From: Pseudoxanthomonas sp. Root65
GTDB taxonomy: Bacteria > Pseudomonadota > Gammaproteobacteria > Xanthomonadales > Xanthomonadaceae
NCBI RefSeq assembly: GCF_001427635.1
Contig: NZ_LMHA01000001.1
Location: forward strand, 2,083,133-2,147,132
Direction: 5' to 3'
Length of the DNA stretch: 64,000 nucleotides
A program made the position numbers and the translations under genes. The first letter of the stretch is position 1, and every line of letters begins with the position of its first letter. Of this stretch, positions 27,689 to 38,991 are shown piece by piece. The notes beneath the pieces were generated by a model. That model did no database searches. It was not told the DNA's origin and saw only the letters and a list, made by a program, of their open reading frames with translations.

Positions 27689-28915
27689 ATGGCACATTTC
27701 GAACTGGTTGAAAAGATGGCCCCGAATGCGGTGATCAAGGTCGTGGGCGTGGGCGGTGGCGGCGGCAACGCCGTGGCGCACATGGTCAACGGCAGCGTGG
27801 ATGGCGTGGAGTTCATCACCGCCAACACCGATTCGCAGGCGATCAAGAACTGCGGCGCCAAGCTGCAGCTGCAGTTGGGCAGCAACGTCACCAAGGGCCT
27901 GGGCGCGGGCGCGAATCCGGAAGTCGGTCGCCAGGCCGCGCTGGAAGACCGCGAGCGCATCATCGACGCGCTGGACGGCGCCGACATGGTGTTCATCACC
28001 GCCGGCATGGGCGGCGGCACCGGCACCGGCGCTGCTCCGGTGGTGGCGCAGCTGGCCAAGGAGATGGGCATCCTGACCGTCGCCGTGGTCACCAAGCCGT
28101 TTCCGTTCGAAGGTCGCCGCCGCATGCAGGTCGCGCTGAAGGGAATCGAGGAACTGAGCCACCACTGCGACTCGCTGATCACCATTCCGAACGAGAAGTT
28201 GATCACCGTGCTGGGCCGCAACGCCACCATGATCCAGGCGTTCCGCGCCGCCAACGACGTGCTGCTCGGCGCCGTGCAGGGCATCGCCGACCTGATCGTC
28301 CGTCCGGGCCTGATCAACGTCGACTTCGCCGACGTGCGCACCGTGATGAGCGAGATGGGCCTGGCCATGATGGGCACCGGTTCGGCGCGTGGCGACGACC
28401 GTGCGCAGGCCGCCGCCGAGGCCGCCATCCAGAACCCGCTGCTGGACGACGTCAACCTCAACGGTGCCAACGGCATCCTGGTCAACATCACCGCCGGTCC
28501 GGACTTCACCATGGCCGAGTTCGACGAAGTGGGCCGCACCATCGAAGGCTTCGCCTCGGAAGACGCGACCGTGGTCGTGGGCACCGTGCTGGACCCGGAC
28601 ATGCAGGACGAAGTGCGCGTGACCGTGGTGGCCACCGGCCTGAACCGCAACGCCGCCCGCCAGCCGGTCGGCCGTGGCGGCGACCTGCGCGAGCCGATGC
28701 GCGCGCCGATCAAGCTGGTCCGCGACGCCACCACCGGGATGCCGATCGACGACGGCTTCTCGATGGACCCGATCAGCGCCGCCACCAGCGGCCTGGGCCT
28801 GCGTCGCGGCTCGGCCTCGCCGGCACCGTCGGCGCCGGCCTCCGCGCCGGTGGCGGCGGACCTGCCGTCGGACTACCTGGACATCCCCGCGTTCCTGCGC
28901 CGCCAGGCGGACTGA
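27689..28915 (+). CDS. ftsZ: cell division protein FtsZ
   Basis: Tubulin-like GTPase that forms the division ring. The 408-residue protein has [18 protein letters not shown] (about residues 16-33), the tubulin signature [13 protein letters not shown] (108-120), [11 protein letters not shown] and NADF-equivalent [11 protein letters not shown]. The conserved C-terminal peptide for FtsA/ZipA binding is [14 protein letters not shown]. The start follows ACGAGGACAAGGAC. The 183-base leader after ftsA may carry an extra promoter, but I could not identify one with confidence. Confidence 0.97.
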   Translation: MAHFELVEKMAPNAVIKVVGVGGGGGNAVAHMVNGSVDGVEFITANTDSQAIKNCGAKLQLQLGSNVTKGLGAGANPEVGRQAALEDRERIIDALDGADMVFITAGMGGGTGTGAAPVVAQLAKEMGILTVAVVTKPFPFEGRRRMQVALKGIEELSHHCDSLITIPNEKLITVLGRNATMIQAFRAANDVLLGAVQGIADLIVRPGLINVDFADVRTVMSEMGLAMMGTGSARGDDRAQAAAEAAIQNPLLDDVNLNGANGILVNITAGPDFTMAEFDEVGRTIEGFASEDATVVVGTVLDPDMQDEVRVTVVATGLNRNAARQPVGRGGDLREPMRAPIKLVRDATTGMPIDDGFSMDPISAATSGLGLRRGSASPAPSAPASAPVAADLPSDYLDIPAFLRRQAD

Positions 28916-28923
28916 TGTGATGT

Positions 28924-29066
28924 GCCCCTTCCCCCGCTTGCGGGGGAAGGCTGGGATGGGGGGGGCGAGCGGAGCCGACGATCTTCGGCAACGCATCGAA
29001 GGGCCGACTTTCAGGTCTTCGGTTTGCCCCCACCCCCAACCCTCCTCCGTGAACGGGGGGAGGGAG
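28924..29066. repeat. inverted pair of CTTCCCCCGC palindromic elements between ftsZ and lpxC
   Basis: A 40-base element (GCCCCTTCCCCCGCTTGCGG, then GGGAAGGCTGGGATGGGGG) at 28924-28963 is followed in inverse orientation by a diverged copy at 29026-29066. Each has a palindromic core. The pair fills the first half of the 339-base ftsZ-lpxC gap. Closely similar 40-base elements bracket the DUF559 gene at 55147 and 55562. Confidence 0.8.
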
Positions 29067-29100
29067 CAGATGTAGTGGTCGCACTGCCATGTCCCTTCGC

Positions 29101-29124
29101 TGCCGGACCTTCGCCGGTCCGGCA
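29101..29124 (+). terminator. strong hairpin between ftsZ and lpxC
   Basis: TGCCGGACC (29101-29109) pairs perfectly with GGTCCGGCA (29116-29124) across a TTCGCC loop, followed by GCCCTTTCCC rather than a true U-run. It may reduce readthrough from ftsZ or shape the lpxC leader. The remaining 130 bases before lpxC hold only AT-rich promoter-like pieces (for example TAAGAT at 29187) without a convincing -35. Confidence 0.45.
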
Positions 29125-29254
29125 GCCCTTTCCCGGCGCGCTTACCAGCGCGTTGTTGCAAGGGTGGGACAGACCGGTTCTTCCGTTAAGATTCAGTGGT
29201 CTGCGTGATATTCTCGCTGCCCGCTCAGGTTCCCCCCACCGGCGAATTCCTTTG

Positions 29255-30169
29255 ATGGCCCAGCAACGCACCCTCAAGAATGTGATCCGCGCGACGGGCG
29301 TGGGACTGCACAGTGGCGAAAAGGTCTACATGACCCTGCGCCCGGCTCCGGTCGATACCGGCATCGTGTTCCGGCGCGTCGACCTGTCGCCGGTGGTGGA
29401 GATTCCCGCCAGCGCCGAGCTCGTCACCGAGACCACGCTGTGCACCGGGCTGACCTGCGAGGGCGCGAAGGTGCAGACCGTCGAGCACCTGATGTCGGCG
29501 ATGGCCGGCCTCGGCGTCGACAACGCCTATGTGGAACTGTCCTCGGCCGAGCTGCCGATCATGGATGGCTCCGCCGGTCCGTTCGTGTTCCTGATCCAGT
29601 CCGCCGGCATCGCCGAGCAGGACGCCCCCAAGCGCTTCATCCGCATCCTCCGCCCGGTGGAAGTCACCGAGGGCGACAAGGTGGCGCGGTTCGAGCCGTA
29701 CGACGGCTTCAAGCTGGGCTTCACCGTCAAGTTCGACCATCCGATGATTCCGGCCTCGCAGTCGCGGGCGGAAGTGGATTTCTCCACCGGCGCCTACGTC
29801 AACGAAGTCGCGCGTGCGCGTACGTTCGGCTTCATGCGCGACCTAGAATACATGCGCGAGCGCAACCTCGGCCTCGGCGGCTCGATGGACAACGCCATCG
29901 TGCTGGACGAGTTCCGCGTGTTGAACGAAGACGGCCTGCGCTACACGGACGAGTTCGTCCGCCACAAGATCCTGGACGCCATCGGCGACCTGTACCTCGC
30001 CGGTCGGCCGATCCTGGGCGCCTACGAGGGCTTCAAGTCGGGCCACGCGCTGAACAACAAGCTGGTCCGCGCCCTGCTGGCTGAGACCTCGGCCTGGGAA
30101 GAAGTGACGTTCGAGGACCGCGCCATGCCGTCCCCCGTCGCCTATGCGGCGCCGGCCCTGGCCGTCTGA
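29255..30169 (+). CDS. lpxC: UDP-3-O-acyl-N-acetylglucosamine deacetylase
   Basis: Zinc deacetylase that commits UDP-GlcNAc to lipid A synthesis. From ATG 29255 the 304-residue protein reads [20 protein letters not shown]. Zinc ligands are visible in [20 protein letters not shown] (His near 79) and in [19 protein letters not shown] (His and Asp near 238 and 242); the catalytic His follows in [10 protein letters not shown] long in-frame extension upstream reads through repeats and is rejected. It closes the division cluster, as in most gammaproteobacteria. Confidence 0.97.
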   Translation: MAQQRTLKNVIRATGVGLHSGEKVYMTLRPAPVDTGIVFRRVDLSPVVEIPASAELVTETTLCTGLTCEGAKVQTVEHLMSAMAGLGVDNAYVELSSAELPIMDGSAGPFVFLIQSAGIAEQDAPKRFIRILRPVEVTEGDKVARFEPYDGFKLGFTVKFDHPMIPASQSRAEVDFSTGAYVNEVARARTFGFMRDLEYMRERNLGLGGSMDNAIVLDEFRVLNEDGLRYTDEFVRHKILDAIGDLYLAGRPILGAYEGFKSGHALNNKLVRALLAETSAWEEVTFEDRAMPSPVAYAAPALAV

Positions 30170-30174
30170 GACCC

Positions 30175-30191
30175 CCGTCCCGTCGGGACGG
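30175..30191. terminator. hairpin after lpxC
   Basis: CCGTCCC (30175-30181) and GGGACGG (30185-30191) form a 7-bp stem with a GTC loop, six bases after the lpxC stop. No U-run follows. The rest of the gap to the convergent dciA (to 30370) shows nothing else recognisable. Confidence 0.4.
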
Positions 30192-30370
30192 TGAATCCGT
30201 TGTCGCCCGGTTTCCCACCCCCGTCACGCGGAGGTGAGGGAATGGTTACGCCTTGGCGAAACTGTGAACCCGATCAGAGATTGGGTCCTGGAATAACGCC
30301 GTTTTAACTTCTGGCTAACGCCCCGACGGGCGGTGGCCGCTACCATGCCCCGTCCCTCGTGATGGCCGAG

Positions 30371-30838
30371 TCAAATTTTCCGGCCCCTGCGATGACCGCC
30401 CCCAGGGGTGGATGTACCGGCGGAGTCCGGTTCGGACAGGAGGTCGAGGGCCGCTTGCAGCCCTCTGCGGGAGGCCTCCGATACGGGTACGACCGGGTCC
30501 TGCGCAGGCTTCGAGAGCGGCGCGGGGCTGGTTTTGGCGGTGACTTCGGTGACCGCCAGTCCGATGGATTGGGCCACGTTGATCAATTCGGGTGCCGCCA
30601 GGCGTAGCCGGGCGTTCCACACGGGGGAGTCGACGATAAAAACGAGCCGCTTGCCCGCCACGTTCGCCAACCGGCAATGCGGCGCGAGGGCAGGAGGCAG
30701 GCAGGGGCGAAGCTGCTGTTCCAAGGCGTCGAGCCAGAGGGCGCGACGCACCGGGTCGGTGGCGGCATCCGTCAGCGCGGCCTGCAGGGCAGGTTGTGCG
30801 ATGCCGGCGCGGCGCGGCTTGGACTTCGAATCAGACAT
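30371..30838 (-). CDS. dciA: DciA family protein (DUF721), replicative helicase operator
   Basis: A 155-residue DUF721 protein. DciA is the ancestral bacterial partner that helps load the DnaB helicase in lineages without DnaC, including Xanthomonadaceae. The conserved core is WLDALEQQLRPCLPPALAPHCRLANVAGKRLVFIVDSPVWNARL-like; visible landmarks are LPPALAPHCRLANVAGKRL (about residues 48-66) and VDSPVWNARLRLAAPELI. The N-terminus is basic (MSDSKSKPRRAG) and the C-terminal third is low-complexity. Its start codon is 8 bases from that of the divergent M23 peptidase gene. Confidence 0.82.
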   Translation of the reverse strand: MSDSKSKPRRAGIAQPALQAALTDAATDPVRRALWLDALEQQLRPCLPPALAPHCRLANVAGKRLVFIVDSPVWNARLRLAAPELINVAQSIGLAVTEVTAKTSPAPLSKPAQDPVVPVSEASRRGLQAALDLLSEPDSAGTSTPGGGHRRGRKI

Positions 30839-30846
30839 CGGTATCT

Positions 30847-31797
30847 ATGAGCTTTAAGACGATCGTAAACAATACGCGTACCTGGTGGGCCCATGCGTCC
30901 GCCCATGGTGCCTACCGCATCCGCCTCGCGTTCCACGCGCGTCCGCTGGCCAGTGCCGCGGTGCTGGTCGCGGCCGGACTACTGGTCGGCGTGGCCGGGC
31001 GCAGTGCCGCCGGCATGGCGCAGGTCTCGCTGCTGCAGGCGGGCGCCGAGCAGCGAAATGCCGAACTGGACCAGGTCCGCCGCGGCGCCCAGCAGGAAAT
31101 CAACGCCATGGCCGCGCGCCTGGGCGAACTGCAGGCACAGGCCAACCGCCTGAATGCGCTCGGCGAGCGCCTGACCCGCGTGGGCCAGCTGCAGGACGGC
31201 GAATTCGACTTCAACGAGCCGGTGGGCGTGGGCGGCAACGACGTGTCCTACGACATGAAGCCGGCCGACCTGAAGGACGGCGTCGACAAGGTGGAACAGC
31301 AGTTCGCCGCCTCCGGCCGTCAGCTGTCGGTCCTGGAAGCGCTGCTGTTCAACCGCGAGCTGGACCGCAATGCGACCCCCGGCCGCATGCCGATCGCCAA
31401 CAGCTACATCACCTCCGGTTTCGGCGGTCGCGCCGATCCGTTCGGCGGCGGCGGCCAGAACCACAAGGGCATCGACTTCAAGGCGCGCGTGGGCGATCCC
31501 GTGCTGTCGGTGGCTGATGGTGTGGTGAGCTTCGCCGGCGTGAAGGGCGGCTACGGCAACGTCATCGACGTCGATCACGGCAACGGCTACGTCACCCGCT
31601 ATGCGCACAACTCGCGTCTCAGCGTGCGGGCCGGCGACTTGGTCCGCGTGGGCCAGGAAGTCGCCAAGGCGGGTTCGACCGGCCGCTCGACCGGTGCGCA
31701 CGTGCATTTCGAAGTGTGGGAGAACGGGCGCGTGGTCAATCCGCGCAAGTTCCTGGGCGAAGGCCCCACGCCGGTGGGCCAGGTCAAGCGCGGCTGA
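30847..31797 (+). CDS. M23 family metallopeptidase, membrane anchored
   Basis: A predicted periplasmic endopeptidase or divisome-type activator that acts on peptidoglycan. The 316 residues comprise an N-terminal transmembrane segment (about 34-50, LASAAVLVAAGLLVGVAG), a coiled coil (about 60-112) and a LytM/M23 domain from about 180. All zinc-site residues are present: NHKGID with His206 and Asp210, and AHVHFE with His285 and His287. ATG 30847 was chosen over an upstream in-frame ATG inside dciA. The lpxC-M23-secA order is common in gammaproteobacteria. Confidence 0.9.
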   Translation: MSFKTIVNNTRTWWAHASAHGAYRIRLAFHARPLASAAVLVAAGLLVGVAGRSAAGMAQVSLLQAGAEQRNAELDQVRRGAQQEINAMAARLGELQAQANRLNALGERLTRVGQLQDGEFDFNEPVGVGGNDVSYDMKPADLKDGVDKVEQQFAASGRQLSVLEALLFNRELDRNATPGRMPIANSYITSGFGGRADPFGGGGQNHKGIDFKARVGDPVLSVADGVVSFAGVKGGYGNVIDVDHGNGYVTRYAHNSRLSVRAGDLVRVGQEVAKAGSTGRSTGAHVHFEVWENGRVVNPRKFLGEGPTPVGQVKRG

Positions 31798-31866
31798 TCG
31801 CGCGGAACCAATCGGGGACCGGGTGGTCTGACGGCCCGCCTTGATTCCCCGGGCGGCGCCCCAAGC

Positions 31867-31907
31867 TACAATACGGTGTTGCCAGACAGGGCGCCTTGCG
31901 CCCTGTT
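31867..31907 (+). promoter_or_regulatory. secA leader: -10-like box and GC hairpin
   Basis: TACAAT (31867-31872) resembles a -10 element but lacks a well-spaced -35. About 14 bases further, ACAGGGCG (31886-31893) pairs with CGCCCTGT (31899-31906) and is followed by TTCGTTTT, an intrinsic-terminator shape. It can be the terminator of the M23 gene or an attenuator in a short secA leader that ends at ATG 31968. No secM-like peptide gene was seen. Confidence 0.45.
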
Positions 31908-31967
31908 TCGTTTTGGGGCCGCACACGCTGCGCCGCCCCGGCGTTCCCTTCCTTTCCGGTTCCCTAC

Positions 31968-34718
<2,751 letters not shown>

Positions 34719-34741
34719 GCGACGCCGTCACCTGTAACCGG

Positions 34742-34767
34742 AAAAGCCGCGCACTGCGCGGCTTTTT
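34742..34767 (+). terminator. intrinsic terminator of secA
   Basis: AAAAGCCGCGC and GCGCGGCTTTTT form a GC-rich stem with a short ACT loop, ending in five T. It lies 24 bases after the secA stop. Confidence 0.88.
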
Positions 34768-34833
34768 CGTTGCGGCCACCGAAGACACCCGGACTATTTG
34801 CGTCTACCTGCCGGTTCCCGGCAAGCTTCCGCC

Positions 34834-35793
34834 ATGTCCACTCCGTTGCGCTCCATCCACGTCATGGCGGCCGTCATCACCGACGCGCGCGGCCGCATCC
34901 TGCTCGCCCGCCGCACCGAGGGGCGCGACCTGGCCGGGCGCTGGGAGTTTCCCGGCGGCAAGCAGGAGCCCGGCGAAACTGCCGAAGACGCGCTGGTGCG
35001 CGAGCTGCGCGAGGAACTCGGCATCGAGGCCCGCGTGGGCGAGCACCTCATCAGCGTCCCGCAACAGTACCCCGACAAGCGGCTGTGCCTGGAAGTGCGG
35101 CACCTGACCGGATGGGAGGGGACGCCGCGCGGGCACGAAGGCCAGGCGCTCGCCTGGGTCGCGCCGGACAAGCTGACGCGCTACGACATGCCGCCGGCGG
35201 ATCGCCCGGTGGTGGCGGCGCTGCTGCAGCCGGACCGCTATCTGGTCACGCCGGAACCGGAGGACCCGGCGCGCTGGCTGGCATCGCTGGAGCAGGCGCT
35301 GGCCCAGGGCATCCGCCGGGTACAGGTGCGCGTCCGCAGCCTGTCCGGGGACGCGTGGCGCGCACTCGCGATGGAGGCGGTCGCGCGCTGCCGCGCGGCC
35401 GATGCCGAGGTGCTGCTCAACGGCGACATCGATCTCGCCCGCGACCTGCAGGTGGGCGTGCACCTGCGCGCAGCACAGTTGGTCGAACTGGGCGCGCGGC
35501 CGCTGCCGGACGGACTGCCGGTCGCCGCGTCCTGCCACACGGCAGCCGACCTGCAGCAGGCGGAGGTGCTGGGTTGTGACTTTGCGCTGCTGGGCAGCGT
35601 CCACCCGACCTCCAGCCATCCGGACGGCGAACCGCTGGGATGGCCGGGCTTCGCCCGCCTGCGCGAGGGCGTATCGCTGCCGATCTACGCGATCGGCGGC
35701 ATGACGACCGACCACATCGCCGATGCGCGCCGGCACGGTGCGCAGGGGATCGCCGCGATCCGGGGGCTGTGGCAGGAGAACCGGGCGGTCTGA
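34834..35793 (+). CDS. mutT: Nudix hydrolase (MutT-type) fused to a thiamine-phosphate-synthase-like domain
   Basis: The N-terminal 130 residues are a MutT-type Nudix domain predicted to sanitise 8-oxo-dGTP, with Nudix box GGKQEPGETAEDALVRELRE and ELGI (about residues 37-60). The C-terminal part (about 150-319) is a ThiE/TenI-like TIM barrel with VGVHLRAAQL, VAASCHTAADLQQAEVLGCD, LLGSVHPTSSHP and YAIGGMTTDHIADARRHGAQ. This fusion is common in gammaproteobacteria; true thiamine phosphate synthase activity is doubtful and unproven. ATG 34834 is chosen over an upstream in-frame ATG near the secA terminator. Confidence 0.88.
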   Translation: MSTPLRSIHVMAAVITDARGRILLARRTEGRDLAGRWEFPGGKQEPGETAEDALVRELREELGIEARVGEHLISVPQQYPDKRLCLEVRHLTGWEGTPRGHEGQALAWVAPDKLTRYDMPPADRPVVAALLQPDRYLVTPEPEDPARWLASLEQALAQGIRRVQVRVRSLSGDAWRALAMEAVARCRAADAEVLLNGDIDLARDLQVGVHLRAAQLVELGARPLPDGLPVAASCHTAADLQQAEVLGCDFALLGSVHPTSSHPDGEPLGWPGFARLREGVSLPIYAIGGMTTDHIADARRHGAQGIAAIRGLWQENRAV

Positions 35794-35839
35794 GCAGCCG
35801 GCGGTCGCCTCGACGTCTGTTCTCAGTCTTCCACTGGGT

Positions 35840-36463
35840 TCAGACCGACAACATTGAAGCCGCCAGCGCCAGATAGCGCCGGTGCAGGTCGTCCGCCGCG
35901 CGTTGCAGGTGGGCGATTTCGCCGTCGTTGACGACGATGTCGTCCGCCAGCGCCAGCCGCTCTACGCGCGAGGCCTGCGCGGCCATCATCTTTTCGGCCA
36001 GCGCGGCATCGATGCCGTCACGCTGCATCAGCCGCTGCTTCTGCACGTCGGTGGGTGTGTCGACCACCAGGATCCGGTGCAGCCACGGGTAGGCCGCGCG
36101 TCCACCGCCTTCGGTAAGCAGCGGGATCGTCGCGATGGCGTAGGGGCTGGTGGCCTGACGGCAGATCGCTTCCAGCCGCTGACGGATGGCGGGGTGCACG
36201 ATCGCTTCCAGTGCGCGACGTTCCGTGTCATGGCCAAATACGCGCACGCGCAGGGCCACGCGGTCGAGCTGGCCGTCGGCCTGCAGCAACTCATTGCCGA
36301 AGCGTTCCACCACGGCGGCCAGTGCGGGCGTGCCCGGCTGGACCACTTCGCGCGCCAGCAGGTCGGCGTCGGCCACGACGATGCCGTGCGCGGCGAATGC
36401 TTTTTCCAACGCGCTCTTGCCCGAGGCGATGCCGCCGGTCAGTCCGATGAAGTACTCGCTCAT
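35840..36463 (-). CDS. coaE: dephospho-CoA kinase
   Basis: Last step of coenzyme A synthesis: phosphorylation of dephospho-CoA at the ribose 3'-hydroxyl. The 207-residue P-loop kinase begins MSEYFIGLTGGIASGKSALE (P-loop about residues 8-17), with VVADADLLAREVVQPG and VHPAIRQRLEAI. It is last in the minus-strand pilC-pilD-coaE run, 48 bases after pilD, the usual arrangement in this group. Confidence 0.96.
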   Translation of the reverse strand: MSEYFIGLTGGIASGKSALEKAFAAHGIVVADADLLAREVVQPGTPALAAVVERFGNELLQADGQLDRVALRVRVFGHDTERRALEAIVHPAIRQRLEAICRQATSPYAIATIPLLTEGGGRAAYPWLHRILVVDTPTDVQKQRLMQRDGIDAALAEKMMAAQASRVERLALADDIVVNDGEIAHLQRAADDLHRRYLALAASMLSV

Positions 36464-36511
36464 GGGACGATTATGGGGCAGGGCATGCGGGGCCGAGGTC
36501 CCAGAAACGGC

Positions 36512-37375
36512 TTACTTGAGCCCGGCGAACCGCAGGTAGGCGTCGACGATCTGCTGGCCCCAGAAGAAGACGATCCAGCCGGCGATGGCCAGATAGGGAC
36601 CGAACGGGATCGGTGTGGCGCGATCGCGGCCCTTGATGCCCAGCCACACCGAGCCGACCACGGCGCCGACCAGCGAGGAAATCAGGATGATCGGCAGCAC
36701 GCCGCTCAGTCCGACCCAGGCGCCCAGTGCGGCCAGCAGCTTGAAATCGCCGCGCCCCATGCCTTCCTTGCCGGTCACCTGCTTGAACAGCCACCACACC
36801 AGCCACAGCGATACGTATCCGGCTATCGCGCCCAGCAGCGCGGGCTTGGCCGGCATGTAGAGATTGTCCAGGCTGCCGATCAGACCCAGCCACATCAACG
36901 GCAGCGTCAACTGGTCGGGCAGCAGCCGCGTGCGCAGGTCGATGCCGCTCAGCGCCACCAGGTAGCAGCTCAGCAGCGCCGCGCCGAAGCCCTGCCAGCC
37001 GAAGCCGAACCGCCACACCGACGCCACCGCCAGCAGGGCGGTCAGCAGTTCGACGATCGGGTACTGCGGCGAGATGGGCGCCTTGCAGTGCCGGCACTTG
37101 CCGCGCAGGGCCAGCCAGCTGAACAGCGGGATGTTCTCGTACCAGGAGAGCGCGGTCTTGCAGTGCGGGCAGTGCGAGCGCTCCACCACGATCCCGGGCG
37201 GCGGCGGATCGTACAGCTCCGGCTCCTCCAGCACCTCGCGCGCGTCGCGCTTCCACTCCCACTCCAGCCGCCGCGGCAGCCGCAGGATGACCACATTGAG
37301 GAAGCTGCCCACCAGCAGGCCAAGGCCTGCCACCACCGGATACCCGAGTTCGGGGTGCTGATCGAGGAATGCCAC
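36512..37375 (-). CDS. pilD: type IV prepilin peptidase PilD
   Basis: Inner-membrane aspartic protease and N-methyltransferase that cleaves the leader of type IV pilins and type II secretion pseudopilins. The 287-residue protein has the zinc-type cysteine pairs CPHC and CRHC (about residues 71-74 and 97-100) and the two catalytic aspartate regions ALSGIDLRTRLLPDQLTLPL (about 147-166) and GKEGMGRGDFKLLAALGAW (about 207-225). Three bases separate it from pilC. Its substrates include the three pilins at 40838-49026. Confidence 0.96.
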   Translation of the reverse strand: MAFLDQHPELGYPVVAGLGLLVGSFLNVVILRLPRRLEWEWKRDAREVLEEPELYDPPPPGIVVERSHCPHCKTALSWYENIPLFSWLALRGKCRHCKAPISPQYPIVELLTALLAVASVWRFGFGWQGFGAALLSCYLVALSGIDLRTRLLPDQLTLPLMWLGLIGSLDNLYMPAKPALLGAIAGYVSLWLVWWLFKQVTGKEGMGRGDFKLLAALGAWVGLSGVLPIILISSLVGAVVGSVWLGIKGRDRATPIPFGPYLAIAGWIVFFWGQQIVDAYLRFAGLK

Positions 37376-37378
37376 TAC

Positions 37379-38644
37379 TTAGCCGACGACCGTTGCCGCG
37401 ATCTTGAAGATCGGCAGGTACATGCCGATGACCAGGCCACCGACCAGCACGCCGATGATGACCATGATGAAGGGTTCCATGAGGCTCGACAATGCGTCCA
37501 CGGCATTGTTGACCTCTTGTTCGAAGTACTCCGCCACCTTGAACAGCATGGTGTCGAGTGCACCGGCCTCTTCGCCGATAGCCGTCATCTGTACCACCAT
37601 GTGGGGGAACAGCTGGGTCTGTTTCATGGCCATGTTAAGTGGATAGCCCACGGACACGTCATCGCGCATGCGGTGCACTGCTTTCTCGTATACGGTGTTG
37701 CCAGTCGCGCCAGCGACCGTTTCCAGGGCCTCCACCAGAGGTACGCCAGCCTTGAAGGTCACCGCCGTGGTGCGTGCGAAACGCGCGACGGACGAGTTGT
37801 GCATGATCTGTCCGATCACCGGTATCTTCAGGATGGCCTTGTCGACGGCATGCTGGAATGCCGGAGACCTCTTGAAGAAAAACGACGTCAGGAACGAGGC
37901 GCCGCCGATAATGATAAGCAGCAACCACCAGTAGCTGACCATGAAGCGAGAGGCGGCCATGATCATCTGGGTGAACGCCGGCAATTCGGTACCAAAGCTT
38001 GCGAAGGTCTTCTCGAACTCGGGAATCACGAACATCAGGATGACGGCGCTGACAAGGATGGCCACTGCAATCGTCATCGCAGGGTAGAACATCGCCTTCT
38101 TGATCTTGCCCTTCAGCGCCTCGATGTTCTCCTTGTAGTTGGCGACAGTCTCCAGCACCGTCTCCAGTACGCCCGCTGCCTCGCCCGCACGTACCAAGTT
38201 GCGGTACAGCTCGTCGAACTGGACCGGGTGCTTGCTGATGGCTTCGTACAGAGAGGAGCCGCCCTCGATGTCGAAGCGGATCTGCTCGACCATCTTCTGC
38301 ATGCGGATGTTCTTCTGTCCGCTCTCGATGATCTCAAGCGACGATACCATCGGCACACCGGACTTCATCATCGTCGCCATCTGGCGGCTGAAAAACGCAA
38401 TGTCCTTCGCCGAGACCGGCTTGCCGGCCGCACCGAACAGGGGCTTGCCCTTCACCTTCACCACGCTCGGCGTGATGCCCTGCTTGCGCAGTTCGGCACG
38501 CAGGAAGTTGGCGTTCTTCGACTGCTGTTCGCCCTTCATCTTGACACCGCGCTTGTCGGTGCCCTCCCAGACGAACAGGTTCAGCGGGTTCTCGCGCACG
38601 GGCGCGGTCACGGTCTTCTTCGCAGCGGAGCGGGTCACGGCCAT
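37379..38644 (-). CDS. pilC: type IV pilus inner-membrane platform protein PilC
   Basis: A 421-residue T2SF-family protein that forms the membrane platform on which PilB drives pilin assembly. The two T2SF repeats are visible: FFSRQMATMMKSGVPMVSSL (about residues 83-102) with GSSLYEAISKHPVQFDELYR, and RFARTTAVTFKAGVPLVEAL (about 287-306) with FPHMVVQMTAIGEEAGALD. The last gene-end helix is VIIGVLVGGLVIGMYLPIF. It is separated from pilB by 347 bases that hold repeats, so pilC-pilD-coaE may have its own promoter. Confidence 0.96.
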   Translation of the reverse strand: MAVTRSAAKKTVTAPVRENPLNLFVWEGTDKRGVKMKGEQQSKNANFLRAELRKQGITPSVVKVKGKPLFGAAGKPVSAKDIAFFSRQMATMMKSGVPMVSSLEIIESGQKNIRMQKMVEQIRFDIEGGSSLYEAISKHPVQFDELYRNLVRAGEAAGVLETVLETVANYKENIEALKGKIKKAMFYPAMTIAVAILVSAVILMFVIPEFEKTFASFGTELPAFTQMIMAASRFMVSYWWLLLIIIGGASFLTSFFFKRSPAFQHAVDKAILKIPVIGQIMHNSSVARFARTTAVTFKAGVPLVEALETVAGATGNTVYEKAVHRMRDDVSVGYPLNMAMKQTQLFPHMVVQMTAIGEEAGALDTMLFKVAEYFEQEVNNAVDALSSLMEPFIMVIIGVLVGGLVIGMYLPIFKIAATVVG

Positions 38645-38855
38645 CGGTAGTCCCCTGTCCGGATTTCCCCACCCGGACTGTCAATGCCGCATGGTAGCCG
38701 GTAATCGGCCCAATGGAAGCGTCCTGCCTGTGACGGGGGCCGGGTTTCGGTGATATGGGCCGCCGGGGCGGGCGATGTCGTAGCAGGGCCTCGTCAGCAG
38801 TACCTCGTCTATGCCCCTCGGCACACGGGCGGACGCTTCACCCAATCAGCACATC

Positions 38856-38970
38856 TGTAGGAGCGCCCTGGGGCGCGATGCTCTCCCTTCCGTGATCGAA
38901 AAGCATCGCGGGCATGGCCCGCTCCTACAGGGCTTCCGGGAGCATGGCGGGCATGGCTTGTTCCTACGGG
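38856..38970. repeat. TGTAGGAGCG inverted repeat in the pilC-pilB gap
   Basis: TGTAGGAGCGCCCTGGGGCG at 38856 faces GGCATGGCCCGCTCCTACA ending at 38929, with complementary GCATCGCG/CGCGATGC segments between; a decayed third unit (GGCATGGCTTGTTCCTACGG) ends near 38970. This covers about a third of the 347-base gap 38645-38991. The remainder, nearer pilC, shows no recognisable gene; a promoter for pilC should lie there but I cannot place it. Confidence 0.75.
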
Positions 38971-38991
38971 GCTTCGGGGAGGGACGCGGTA

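Noticed and set aside
31841..31872. TTGATT as -35 partner of TACAAT before secA
   Set aside because: The spacer would be 20 bases, too long for a sigma-70 promoter; only the -10-like box is reported.
35882..38650. Open frame of 922 codons antisense to coaE, pilD and pilC
   Set aside because: It crosses three well-supported genes and two intergenic gaps and has no family similarity; such long antisense frames are expected at this G+C.
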